NCBI GenBank assembly: GCA_046759185.1
Contig: JBHIBO010000005.1
Coordinates: 1-64,000, forward strand
DNA from: JAJISK01 sp046759185
GTDB lineage: Archaea; Thermoplasmatota; Thermoplasmata; RBG-16-68-12; JAJISG01
Direction: 5' to 3'
DNA length: 64,000 bases
A program made the position numbers and the translations under genes. Positions 18,501-25,102 of this stretch are shown here, piece after piece; position 1 is the stretch's first letter; each line of letters opens with the position of its first letter. The notes below the pieces were generated by a model, which saw only the letters and a program-made list of their open reading frames with translations, searched no databases and had not been told where the DNA came from.

Positions 18501-19505
18501 GAGATGCTTGGTGACGTCGCCGAATTTCCCGCTAGCTAGCGCCTTCCAGGCCGCCTCGAGGACCGAATGCGTCTCCGAGAGGTCCGACCCCTCTGCGGCC
18601 TCGGCTTCCAGGACCTTTTCCACCTTCTTGATCGCGGCCTCCCCGATCCGAGTCTTCCGGGCCTTCTCGCCGAACTCCCTGGCCGTCCGCGTCCATTTCT
18701 GGACGTCGGCGTACACGCCCGTTTTCAGGGCCTTCCTGGCGTTCTCGAGGTATTCCCGCCCCTCGGCTACCTTGGCGCCGCGGTTCTCTGCCGCGTCCAG
18801 CTTCCGCTCTACACCAGCGATGAGATCGACGGCCCGGGCGTACTTCCGGGCGTAGTCGGCCGCGCGACTCGCCGTGCCGGCCAGCTGGTTGGCCTTGGCG
18901 AAGTCGGCTTGCTTCAGAGCGTCCTGGGCCTTCTGGAGGAACTCCTGGGCCCTGTCGGTCTGTCCGCCCCGTTCGCGGGCGTATCCGATCCGCTTCTTCG
19001 CGTCCTCCAGGCGCTTCCACGTCTTGCCCGCGTGACCCGTAAGTTTCAGCCCTCGGAGGGCCCCTTGGAGGGCCTGGGACATGTTCTTGAAGTCGTCCCG
19101 TTGGACGCGCTCCTCCAGCGCCTCCATCTTCTCCTGGGCCGCTTCCACGTCCATCCCGGCCCCTTCGGCGATGCGAAGCTTGAGTTTCGCCTCGTCGATC
19201 TTCCCCCTCCACGTCGCCCGCCGCTTGCCCTGATCCAGCCCCTTTTTCAGGCCCTGGCCCAGGCGGGCAGCCTCCTTCACGTCCCCCGCCTCGAGGGCCT
19301 GCTGGGCTTTCTTGAGGAGGGATCGGCCATAGCGTGCGTCAAATCCCTCCGGGACCGACTCCAACTTCCCGGCGGACGCCTCCAGGACCCGCTCGGCCTC
19401 TTTCTGTCCCGTCTTTTTCGGACGCGCTTTCGCGCCCGTGCCGCAGAAAGAACAGGCCTGCGTCTCTTCGTTGAGGGGGGCGTCGCAGAGTGGGCAGGAG
19501 TTCAG
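12579..19505 (-). CDS. Giant coiled-coil protein: zinc ribbon, two sandwich/longin-like pairs, IleRS-like tail
   Basis: About 2308 residues if started at CTG 19505; a start at TTG 19364 would lose a clear zinc ribbon (SCPLC...ACSFCG). Residues about 50-1200 are almost entirely charged helices (Ala/Glu/Lys/Leu-rich repeats of about 80 residues), a long coiled coil. Residues about 1215-1320 form a CARDB-like beta sandwich, and about 1325-1430 a longin/roadblock-like domain (VEDAFLVHADGRLISHQT). More helices follow, then the same pair again at about 1725-1825 and 1833-1938. The tail (about 2045-2308) resembles the C-terminal domain of archaeal IleRS (WPVPRIAIRAK, LSHANARDV, DTRLTEEEEAEGFANEIM). 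No HIGH or KMSKS motif is present, so it is not a synthetase. Function unknown; a cytoplasmic scaffold is possible. Confidence 0.85.
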   Translation of the reverse strand: MNSCPLCDAPLNEETQACSFCGTGAKARPKKTGQKEAERVLEASAGKLESVPEGFDARYGRSLLKKAQQALEAGDVKEAARLGQGLKKGLDQGKRRATWRGKIDEAKLKLRIAEGAGMDVEAAQEKMEALEERVQRDDFKNMSQALQGALRGLKLTGHAGKTWKRLEDAKKRIGYARERGGQTDRAQEFLQKAQDALKQADFAKANQLAGTASRAADYARKYARAVDLIAGVERKLDAAENRGAKVAEGREYLENARKALKTGVYADVQKWTRTAREFGEKARKTRIGEAAIKKVEKVLEAEAAEGSDLSETHSVLEAAWKALASGKFGDVTKHLHKANAIAKEAARVRKSHEALDLLTSEIGDLRAMKADPGKAETAAAQAEEALAKGNWPAYRKAWSRAQRETSKARRERERELVLNTVEMLVDKAGKGGVSASGARELLVEVEKALSKGSHTEIETLVEAKFEAEATKRENELIRRMAGLRTTQAELKVAGIEVSAAAGLLEQASEALKDKRIKEADNLLTRAEEATEGLKQVLSAAALRAVGDLKTELTSLDRLEVSVPQAQAFHDRAEESLTEDNALQALDLANLGLEACKKARTDHFDQIAEKELEEMRSEAALKEAGEQLSTAREFAALLDRAEIGHEALDDAVDRAETALEKKEVQDLQVLLQVVSELEASLKVALKKHIGTRLGELERIIQELKDLEEAGEFRDALGKLQKALKKDSLAEALEEAQGLEVKVAEAQAREAQRLAEAQADELARLSELSARVKGILESLWKAGIDVSDSQETFHQAVAAMQENELSKAGPLLEELEETASAIQSDLAAAAREFIASAKRQLKKAEKNWKPMPEARDMLLTAKELFDENRFDEAIEVARIAERKTRSQKERARSEARGEVTRKILDFQERLFHLKEVLRDLRRADISIEDSEAALEVVEEALAEADFETADGKLAELEEIANGLAGGLEIAAKELLKSVAKQLKKAKADGLSIPRGENIYGTAQESLKAGRYVEALEYCKVIEDIVDDVRIKAKLANMDEVVEELQEQLRSLEGPGLRLERAGTLLEEAREAAAQGEQDRALALTQGVSEILQDLEASPLGKRKERKGEEEADVSVEDALDILDQVESSWEAGDTEGMEEMLAAARTKLGADGTPTAKAAIKEVAQGVRLAGKLGLEVEDAKEALSEAKRLLKNDPGGALATVGQARDMLRTAAKDLPPDARPTLQLDIPEKGLEEGQWSRFEFYVKNRGKTPASDLNLRLRGDVEVKGLESVRHLAPRENRLVGADVKARSHGPIPLEIDVTYRGMLDGEEVHITEAASVDASPAGTYLVEDAFLVHADGRLISHQTRKIQDEIDEDVFSGMLTVVQDFVKDSFRSRTKVGLRRLEFGESRIIIERGPDVYLAAVLLGEEPDLLSLYMVELINQIERKFGAKLDKWSGLLSELEGIEEICKRLCYFTKEGWVVDPEGTKTAIGETMNLIRGGKALGLDLTESETLLEKAQGVVETDVQNAWTLIEDAVEKALATQQELQKKLESGVKALSEDLEGLSLLGHGVEGGEEDLRQAKAALAVGDYEEAARVISNLDDAVSALKDEVLAAEIESTVSRLSRTVDALEQEGADVTGLKEELGAAQAAWNEGQLGQVARHLETAHEEARDLKRTYLLQRHREELENLSEIYERASAQGLVPERAKAIVELATEAVEREDVDELDALLPQARQAVQAPLKGEFAGREPEVHIEGTLPHLQLDAWARYEMELTNKGTWPAKDILIEFGDDLEVKGSTEVTGLGPGETKRLIVGLRPSKAGTGLADMRVSYQRLLDDAPYVAHYIRDVRVSGKGTYAVEDALLFLPDGTLLVHESQRFREELDEELFLSMIQGVQEFLRDAFASKQHIGIKRMDFKDSQIVLERGEHCYLGAVVVGNEPELLPLYLLQLLYEAEDRHGEQLADWKEDAETLESLRAIVRKALLVSQAKGADLGDLASSPITQDLLEGLPPRERKARIEAMMPAVEKALVEKGPVAGLAAVRDAIAPEMDVEGKPSPTERPQGDDGAITIELDDESLKEFIEIVKEVDKAVRKARGKAGLEYHWPVPRIAIRAKTANVAAAAQNFKTMILSHANARDVDILEAGEIWHGVDLKMTINEDTLEGSYKTWSRKIQLILMSQDPWKIKTGIDKGGYEMGIEGQVVKIDGDMVSFQAVVPPHVIVQDFGDGMVFMDTRLTEEEEAEGFANEIMKIVLDARKDLGLEDSDPILMQLVASERLRLLLGRQKQYILKEANAKDLRFVSDAGEEGYVADVEISDETFTIGIAASGESS

Positions 19506-19513
19506 GGTACCGA

Positions 19514-19561
19514 CTCCCGAGGGGTAACGGGCGATTAGGGGCCAGATGCGACCATAAAAGT
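19514..19561 (-). promoter_or_regulatory. TATA box and Shine-Dalgarno of the giant coiled-coil gene
   Basis: On the minus strand, ACTTTTAT (19561-19554) is a TATA element, and GGGAG (19518-19514) lies 8 bases before CTG 19505. In this frame no ATG, GTG or TTG occurs between the last upstream stop and the zinc-ribbon codons, so these signals point to the CTG as initiator. Confidence 0.55.
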
Positions 19562-19615
19562 CTCCACTTCGTTATCAGGCTCGATACATGAGGGCGGAGG
19601 CCGTCGGCCCTTCCG

Positions 19616-19795
19616 TTAAGAGACCAGCGGGCTCATCAGGGCGAGGGCGATGCCCATCCACACGATCATGCCGATGGTCAAGACGATGCCCACCAGGTCA
19701 AACAGGATGTTGACGAGGATCACGAGGAGGGGGGCCACTACCCCGATGAGGACGTAGAGCAGACTCCGGAGCCAGCGTTCCAAAGCGACCCTCAC
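19616..19795 (-). CDS. Small two-helix membrane protein
   Basis: A 59-residue frame with a GTG start overlapping the rpe stop by 4 bases (GTGA), typical of translational coupling. After a short amphipathic start (LERWLRS) it has two hydrophobic segments, LLYVLIGVVAPLLVILVNIL and VGIVLTIGMIVWMGIALALM. No family is recognised. It lies between rpe and the giant coiled-coil gene on the same strand, 110 bases before the CTG start of the latter. The overlap and uninterrupted hydrophobicity support a real gene despite its size. Confidence 0.6.
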   Translation of the reverse strand: MRVALERWLRSLLYVLIGVVAPLLVILVNILFDLVGIVLTIGMIVWMGIALALMSPLVS

Positions 19796-20463
19796 GACGG
19801 AGACTCGAGGCCGTCCTCGGCGCTCTTGCGAAGGCGGGCGATGTTGGATCCGACGCGACCCACGTAGACCCCGGTCCCGGCGACGAGGATCCGGGCCCCC
19901 GCGCGGGCCGTGACGCCGGCGGTGACCCCGTCGATGCCCCCGTCCACCTCCAGTTCCGTCGGGAGCCCCTCCTCGTCCAAGAACTCCCGGGCCTCCTCCA
20001 CCTTGGGCAGGACCTCGCTCATGAATTCCTGCCCGCCGAAGCCGGGCTCCACCGTCATCACCAACAGCAGGTCCAGGTCGGCCAGGAAGGGTTTTGCGGC
20101 CTCGAACGTCGTGTTGGGCTTGATGGCCAGCCCCGGCCGGCTCCCGTGGTCCCGGATGGCCGCCAGGGTCTCCGCGGGCTCCTCCTCCGCCTCCAAGTGG
20201 ATGGTCATGAGGTTCGCCCCTGCCTCCGTGAACTCCTTGACGTAGCGACCCGGTCGTTGGATCATGAGATGGACGTCGAAGGGCAGGTCGGTGAGGGGGC
20301 GCAGGGCAGCGATCACGGGGGGACCGAGGGTGATGTTCGGGACGAACAGGCCGTCCATGACGTCGATGTGGAGGTAGTCGGCGCCCCCTCGTTCGGCCCG
20401 CTTCACCTCCTCTCCCAGCCGGCTGAAATCCGCCGCGAGGATGGAGGGGGCGATCTTGATCAT
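19792..20463 (-). CDS. rpe: Ribulose-phosphate 3-epimerase
   Basis: Codes for 223 residues from ATG 20463, chosen because the conserved N-terminus (KIAPSILAADFSRLGEEV) begins there; an 18-codon upstream extension is not conserved. TIM-barrel metal and catalytic residues are visible in HIDVMDG, DVHLMI, MTVEPGFGGQEF and EVDGGI. It interconverts ribulose-5-P and xylulose-5-P. With the divergent transketolase and aldolase genes it makes a local non-oxidative pentose-phosphate set. A GCTAAAAG TATA element lies just upstream (about 20487). Confidence 0.95.
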   Translation of the reverse strand: MIKIAPSILAADFSRLGEEVKRAERGGADYLHIDVMDGLFVPNITLGPPVIAALRPLTDLPFDVHLMIQRPGRYVKEFTEAGANLMTIHLEAEEEPAETLAAIRDHGSRPGLAIKPNTTFEAAKPFLADLDLLLVMTVEPGFGGQEFMSEVLPKVEEAREFLDEEGLPTELEVDGGIDGVTAGVTARAGARILVAGTGVYVGRVGSNIARLRKSAEDGLESPS

Positions 20464-20576
20464 CCGCCGGCCATAGCCCGGGCGGCTTTTAGCCCTACCC
20501 CCACTGCCAAGATTCAAGTCGGGAGTCTGCCTGAGGAGCGCCGGTACCTCTGGATCGCGGCCAAGTCCTGAAGGCG

Positions 20577-20981
20577 GTGGGCATTTTCCTCCTCTCCCTG
20601 GTGATCGCCCTGGTGGTGGGGTTCAGCCTCGGCGCCTTCATCCCGCAGGAGACGTGTGCCTTCCCCGTCGTCCTGGATCGAACGACGACGGAGGCGGGGG
20701 TCGAGGCCACCGTCTCCCAGGTGGAAGGGACCTACCTGGTGTCGGCCATCGGGTACAAGGCGGTCCTGTTGGAGGTGGAGGGGCGAAGAGTCATCCAAGA
20801 GGGCAACCTCGCCGATCTCTCGGCGACCTCCCCCGGCCTCTCCTTCCATCGCGCGGATGCCAGTTTGGACGTCCTGCAGACCGGCGACCAGTTCCGCATG
20901 ACCCTCGAGGGGGAGGTCCACCTCATCCTCTTGGACGAGGGGGGGACCCCCATCGGCTGGACGCTGGGCTGCGAGGTCTGA
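20577..20981 (+). CDS. Small membrane-anchored protein, unknown
   Basis: Codes for 134 residues from a GTG start. Residues 1-25 are one hydrophobic segment (FLLSLVIALVVGFSLGAF), then a Cys and a beta-rich domain ending in a second Cys (WTLGCEV). It may be an anchored exported protein, possibly disulphide-bonded. No family is recognised. It is the first rightward gene after the rpe divergence and is followed by the transketolase genes after a 62-base spacer with its own TATA box, so cotranscription is not assured. Confidence 0.55.
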   Translation: MGIFLLSLVIALVVGFSLGAFIPQETCAFPVVLDRTTTEAGVEATVSQVEGTYLVSAIGYKAVLLEVEGRRVIQEGNLADLSATSPGLSFHRADASLDVLQTGDQFRMTLEGEVHLILLDEGGTPIGWTLGCEV

Positions 20982-21043
20982 CGGGGCCGACGCGGCCTTA
21001 CCCCAATTCTTAATTAGCCCACCTCTTTAGCCCCTCCCCGACG

Positions 21044-21895
21044 GTGGGGGTTGGATTTCCGGTGGGGGTTGATGAGGCCCTTCTCGACGAGCTGAACGAG
21101 AGGGCTCGCGTTCTTCGTGTCCATGTCGTCCGCATGGTCCACGCCGCGGGCTCCGGCCACCCAGGGGGTTCGCTCTCCGCCACCGATCTCATCGCCGCCC
21201 TCTTCTTCCACGTGCTCCGCCTGGACCCGAAGGACCCTTCATGGGCCGACAGGGATCGTTTCGTCCTCAGCAAGGGTCACGGCTGCCCGGTCCTCTACGC
21301 CGCCCTGGCAGAACGCGGCTTCTTCCCGGTGGAGGAGCTCCTCACCCTGCGCCAGTTGGGGGGGCGCCTCCAGGGTCACCCCGAGTACGGGACGACGCCC
21401 GGCATCGAAGCCCCGGCGGGCGCCGAAGGCCACGGCCTGAGCATCTCCATCGGGATGGCGCTGGCGGGGCGCCTGGATGGGCGGGATTACCACGTCTACA
21501 CCATGATCGGGGACGGCGAGAACGACGTCGGCCAGACGTGGGAAGCCGCCATGGCGGCGGCCAACTTCAGGCTCGGCAACCTGACGGCCATCTTGGACCG
21601 AAACCTCCTCCAGCAGGAGCGCCGGACGGAGGACCTCATGCCGCTGGAACCTCTGGCGGACAAGTGGCGGGCCTTCGGCTGGAACGTCTTGGAGATCGAT
21701 GGCCACGACATGGAGGCCATCCTCGGCGCCCTCTACGAGGCTCGGACCGTGAAGGGACGGCCCACCATGATCATCGCTAAGACGGTGAAGGGGAAGGGCG
21801 TGAGTTTCATGGAGAACGTCCTGCGATTTCACGGTACGGCCCCCACGGACGAGGAGCTCGAGCAGGCCTTGGAGGAGCTGGGGGAGACCTCGTGA
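21044..21895 (+). CDS. Transketolase, N-terminal (TPP-binding) subunit
   Basis: Codes for 283 residues. Archaeal transketolases are commonly split into two chains; this one holds the thiamine-diphosphate and Mg site. Visible motifs are HAAGSGHPGGSLS, LSKGHGCPVLYAAL, EGHGLSISIGMA and the TPP motif GDGEND...DRN. A TTAATTA TATA box at about 21009-21016 puts the transcription start near GTG 21044, favouring that start; GTG 21062 is the alternative. It overlaps the C-terminal subunit gene by 4 bases (GTGA), ensuring coupled synthesis of both chains. Confidence 0.93.
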   Translation: MGVGFPVGVDEALLDELNERARVLRVHVVRMVHAAGSGHPGGSLSATDLIAALFFHVLRLDPKDPSWADRDRFVLSKGHGCPVLYAALAERGFFPVEELLTLRQLGGRLQGHPEYGTTPGIEAPAGAEGHGLSISIGMALAGRLDGRDYHVYTMIGDGENDVGQTWEAAMAAANFRLGNLTAILDRNLLQQERRTEDLMPLEPLADKWRAFGWNVLEIDGHDMEAILGALYEARTVKGRPTMIIAKTVKGKGVSFMENVLRFHGTAPTDEELEQALEELGETS

Positions 21896-22854
21896 ACCCG
21901 CATCCCTGGAAGGTGGAATCCATGCGGAACCACTTCGGCGAAGCCCTGGTTGAGCTGGGGCAGAAACGGGAGGACATCGTCGTGGTGGGCGCCGACACCA
22001 CGGAGTCCCTGAAGACGTCCCTCTTCGGGGAGGTGTTCCCGGACCGCCTCTTCAACGTGGGCATCGCGGAGCAGAACATGGTCGCCATTGCCTCCGGACT
22101 GGCCATGAGCGGGAAGGTGGTCTTCGCCTGCACCTACTCCGTGTTTGGGACCTCCCAGGTCTACAACATCATCCGCCAATCCGTCGCGTACCCGAACCTC
22201 CCCGTCAAGATCTTCTGCAGCCACGCCGGTCTCACGGTGGGACCGGACGGGGCGACCCACCAGATGAACGAGGACGTGGGTCTGCTGCGCTCCCTCCCCA
22301 ACATGAAGGTCCTCGTGCCCTGCGACGGGTTGGAGGTGGCGAAGGCGGTCCACCTGGCCCCGGAGGTCCCTGGCCCCCTCTACTGCCGCTTCAGCCGGGC
22401 GAAATTCCCGGTCCTCACGGCCCCCGAGGACCTCTTCGAGGTGGGCAGGGCGAGCGTCATGCGGGAGGGGGACGACGTTACCCTGGTCGCCAACGGCATC
22501 ATGGTTTCCCGGGCCCTCGAGGCGGCCGAGAAGCTGAAGAAGCAGGGGGTAGAGGCCCGGGTGGTGAACAACAGCAGCGTGAAGCCCCTGGACCGGGAGA
22601 CGCTGCTCGCCGCGGCCCGGGACACGGGCGCGGTGGTCACGGCGGAGGAACACACGGTCCTCGCCGGGATGGGGAGCGCGGTGGCGGAGCTCCTCGCCCA
22701 GGAATACCCCGTCCCCATGCAGATGATCGGGGTCCCCGACATATTCGGAGAGAGTGGGGACGGGTTTGCCGTCCTGGACAAGTACGGACTCACGGCGGAA
22801 AGCGTCATTAAGGCTGCCATGCATGTGCTGGCGGCCAAGGAGATGGTCCCCTGA
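21892..22854 (+). CDS. Transketolase, C-terminal (pyrimidine-binding) subunit
   Basis: Codes for 320 residues, start GTG inside the stop overlap with the N-terminal subunit gene. It has the Pyr-domain glutamate region FNVGIAEQNMVAIASGLA, FACTYSVF, SHAGLTVGPDGATHQMNEDV and the C-terminal transketolase domain with VVTAEEHTVLAGMGSAV. Together with the upstream chain it transfers two-carbon ketol units between sugar phosphates. Its stop TGA overlaps the CTG start of the aldolase gene, so all three are translationally linked. Confidence 0.93.
   Translation: MNPHPWKVESMRNHFGEALVELGQKREDIVVVGADTTESLKTSLFGEVFPDRLFNVGIAEQNMVAIASGLAMSGKVVFACTYSVFGTSQVYNIIRQSVAYPNLPVKIFCSHAGLTVGPDGATHQMNEDVGLLRSLPNMKVLVPCDGLEVAKAVHLAPEVPGPLYCRFSRAKFPVLTAPEDLFEVGRASVMREGDDVTLVANGIMVSRALEAAEKLKKQGVEARVVNNSSVKPLDRETLLAAARDTGAVVTAEEHTVLAGMGSAVAELLAQEYPVPMQMIGVPDIFGESGDGFAVLDKYGLTAESVIKAAMHVLAAKEMVP
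22837..22853 (+). promoter_or_regulatory. Shine-Dalgarno and CTG start of the transaldolase-like gene
   Basis: AAGGAG (22837-22842), 8 bases, then CTG (22851-22853). No ATG, GTG or TTG occurs in this frame near or before it; the first later GTG (22923) would remove 24 conserved residues including the LFLDTA strand. Confidence 0.7.
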
Positions 22855-23510
22855 AGCTCTTCCTGGACACGGCCCACATCCCCCACATCAAAGAGGCGGC
22901 GGACTGGGGGGTCCTGGACGGGGTGACGACGAACCCCAGCCTCATCCAGAAGGAGGGACGTCCCTTCGACGACATCGTGGGGGAGATTTGCTCCCTCGTG
23001 GACGGCCCCGTCAACCTGGAGGTGGTGAGCGAGGACCATCGGGGCATGGTCACGGAGGGGCGGCAGCTCGCGGCCATTCACAAGAACGTGGTCGTGAAGG
23101 TCCCGATGACCCCCGACGGGCTGAAGGCCGTGCGGACCCTGAAGAAGGACGACATTCGCACCAACGTGACTTTGGTGTTCGGGCCGAACCAGGCCCTCCT
23201 CGCGGCCAAGGCAGGGGCCTACATCGTCAGCCCCTTCATCGGCCGGCTGGACGATGCCGGCCACAACGGCATGGACCTCATCCGACAGATCGTCACGATC
23301 TACCGGAATTACGGGTTCGAGACAAACCTCTTGGTGGCCAGCGTCCGCCACCCGGTCCACGTCGTGGAGTCGGCGTTGGCGGGAGCCCAGATCTGCACCG
23401 TGCCCTATGCCGTCCTGGCCAAGATGTTCAAGCACAGCTTGACGGACGTCGGGCTCCGTGCCTTCATGGAGGACTGGAAAAAGGTCCCCGAGGAGATGCG
23501 GCCTTTCTAG
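22851..23510 (+). CDS. Transaldolase / fructose-6-phosphate aldolase-like enzyme, CTG start
   Basis: Codes for 219 residues, the normal length of the small transaldolase (TalC/MipB/Fsa) subfamily. The family start M-K-(L/I)-F-(L/I)-D-T-A is reproduced as KLFLDTAHIPHIKEAADWG only if translation begins at CTG 22851. GVTTNPSLIQKEG and VVVKVPMT follow; the Schiff-base Lys is in VVKVPMT. SPFIGRLDDAG and the C-terminal TVPYAVLAKMFKHSLTD block are intact. It moves dihydroxyacetone units or cleaves fructose-6-P, and belongs functionally with the transketolase genes directly upstream. Confidence 0.92.
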   Translation: MKLFLDTAHIPHIKEAADWGVLDGVTTNPSLIQKEGRPFDDIVGEICSLVDGPVNLEVVSEDHRGMVTEGRQLAAIHKNVVVKVPMTPDGLKAVRTLKKDDIRTNVTLVFGPNQALLAAKAGAYIVSPFIGRLDDAGHNGMDLIRQIVTIYRNYGFETNLLVASVRHPVHVVESALAGAQICTVPYAVLAKMFKHSLTDVGLRAFMEDWKKVPEEMRPF

Positions 23511-23568
23511 TTTGATGGGTTGCTCGGGACAGTATTAAGAGAGACGGTCGCGTCCTGAGACCAGCTCC

Positions 23569-24474
23569 ATGAGACCCTCCTCGCGGAACCTTCTCCTGTT
23601 CGCCCTCGTTATCGTCATCGCGGTCGCCGTCCTCAACCTCGTGCAGAACCTCCAAGCCTTGAGCTCGGGAGGGGTCGCCATCGACGTGCCCAGGATCCGT
23701 ATCCTCCCGGTGGATTTGGGTCTGGAGACGACCCTCGTTGGCGTCTACGTACTCAGCCTCGCGGCCTTGGGCGTCTTCCTTCTCGCCCTTTACTGGGTTC
23801 GCCCCAAGGTCCGCAAGTTCCCGTACCAGGAACTCCTTCCCATTGTTGTCGCGATTCTAACTCTCATGGCCGTCGTCCTCCTGATTCAGCCGTTCGTAGA
23901 GGGACCCGAGGGGCAGCCGATGGCAGAGGGGTTGCAGGGGGAAGATGATGGGATGAGTCTGGGGCAGGGAGCAGCGATTGAGGAGGATTCAGACACGCCG
24001 GCGGAACCCTTGCAGCAGGCCGCCCCCGTGGCCCCACGGATGCTGGGTCTCATCCTGGCGCTCCTCGCAGTCGCGGCCGTGTATCTCTTGCTCGTGATGT
24101 TGCGCTCTCGCCGGTCCCTCTCCTGGGCCGAATCCGTTGAGCAACCCCAGAATGTAGTGAGTGAACTGACAGAGGCCTTGGGGGAGCGGATCTCCCGCCT
24201 GCGCCTCGGCGAAGATGTCCGGTTGACGATTCTGGGGTGTTATCGTGACTTGGTCGAGCTGCTCCACTCCCATGGTTTGACGACGCCGAACTACCTCACA
24301 GCCCGCGAGGTGGAGAGTCTCGCGCTGGACAGTCTGCGCCTCAGCACGGAATCCGCGGAGGCCCTTCGGAAGCTGTTCGAAGAGGCGCGCTACAGCTACC
24401 ATCCGATGACCCAAACCCATCGGAAGGCCGCCCTTGAATCCCTGGAGCAGGTGAGGGCCGAACTGGGGACTTGA
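23569..24474 (+). CDS. DUF4129 membrane protein, module copy 1
   Basis: Codes for 301 residues. Membrane helices at about 7-25, 52-72, 83-105 and 150-170 are separated by a low-complexity acidic outside loop. The C-terminal cytoplasmic DUF4129 domain (about 190-300) carries SRLRLGEDVRLTILGCYRDLVELL and LRKLFEEARYSYHPMT. DUF4129 proteins accompany MoxR and DUF58 genes widely; their role is unproven. First gene of the five-gene module, preceded by a TATA-like AGTATTAAG (about 23531). The paralogue is at 28013-28900 with the same domain order. Confidence 0.85.
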   Translation: MRPSSRNLLLFALVIVIAVAVLNLVQNLQALSSGGVAIDVPRIRILPVDLGLETTLVGVYVLSLAALGVFLLALYWVRPKVRKFPYQELLPIVVAILTLMAVVLLIQPFVEGPEGQPMAEGLQGEDDGMSLGQGAAIEEDSDTPAEPLQQAAPVAPRMLGLILALLAVAAVYLLLVMLRSRRSLSWAESVEQPQNVVSELTEALGERISRLRLGEDVRLTILGCYRDLVELLHSHGLTTPNYLTAREVESLALDSLRLSTESAEALRKLFEEARYSYHPMTQTHRKAALESLEQVRAELGT

Positions 24475-24532
24475 TCTGACGGCCGGGGATCAGGGGCGAT
24501 CGGAGTTTGCCCGGCAGACCTCCGATCCCCGG

Positions 24533-25102
24533 ATGGAAGGGAACCGTGTGGAGGGGAAAGTCCTCAGCCTGATAGCAGTCGTTCTCGTTCTGGTCATCAT
24601 TTCGTTTGTGGTGTTTCCCGGAACCTCCACCCTCCGCTGGGGGATGCTAATCCTTGTCCTCATCTCCTTCGGCCTGGCCGTCTTCGCCTCCCTCTATCGA
24701 ACGGGCATCAGGATCCCTCCGATCGAGCTCCCAGATGGGTCGGATAGCGACTCCAAAGGGGATTTGCCCAAGCTCTCTGAGATCCTGAGGAAGGCTGAAA
24801 AGGGGATGCGCTACAGCCAGGTTGCCGTGGCCCTCCGCGTGCGGGAGGCCTTCCTCGCGAGGCTGCAGACCGAGCGCAACCTGGAATCGGAGGAGCTGGA
24901 GTCGATCCTAGTTTCTCCCAGGGAGTTGGGCCGCATGGTGGGAGATTCGGATATCCAGGCCTTCCTGGAGGACACCTCCCTCCACGGGGACTCGCTCCTG
25001 ACAGCGAACACACCCGATCGTTCCCTCGCCTTTGGGTTTGCCCAGGAGGATTTCGTCCGGGGCCTGTCTCGAATTGTGCGAGCCATGGAGGCATGGCGAT
25101 AA
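24533..25102 (+). CDS. Two-helix membrane protein of the MoxR module, copy 1
   Basis: Codes for 189 residues. Two adjacent helices near the N-terminus (VLSLIAVVLVLVIISFVVF, WGMLILVLISFGLAVFASL) are followed by a cytoplasmic helical domain with GMRYSQVAVALRVREAFLARL. The paralogue at 28915-29538 has the matching block GLRYSQLHFAVNLRDAFLAKL, so the family is real although no name is known. The last 10 bases overlap the MoxR gene start. Its constant place between DUF4129 and MoxR suggests it couples the ATPase to the membrane, which is inference. Confidence 0.75.
   Translation: MEGNRVEGKVLSLIAVVLVLVIISFVVFPGTSTLRWGMLILVLISFGLAVFASLYRTGIRIPPIELPDGSDSDSKGDLPKLSEILRKAEKGMRYSQVAVALRVREAFLARLQTERNLESEELESILVSPRELGRMVGDSDIQAFLEDTSLHGDSLLTANTPDRSLAFGFAQEDFVRGLSRIVRAMEAWR

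Noticed and set aside
12579..19505. Reading the giant gene as a degenerate isoleucyl-tRNA synthetase
   Set aside because: Only the C-terminal domain is present; there is no catalytic core, editing domain or HIGH/KMSKS motif.
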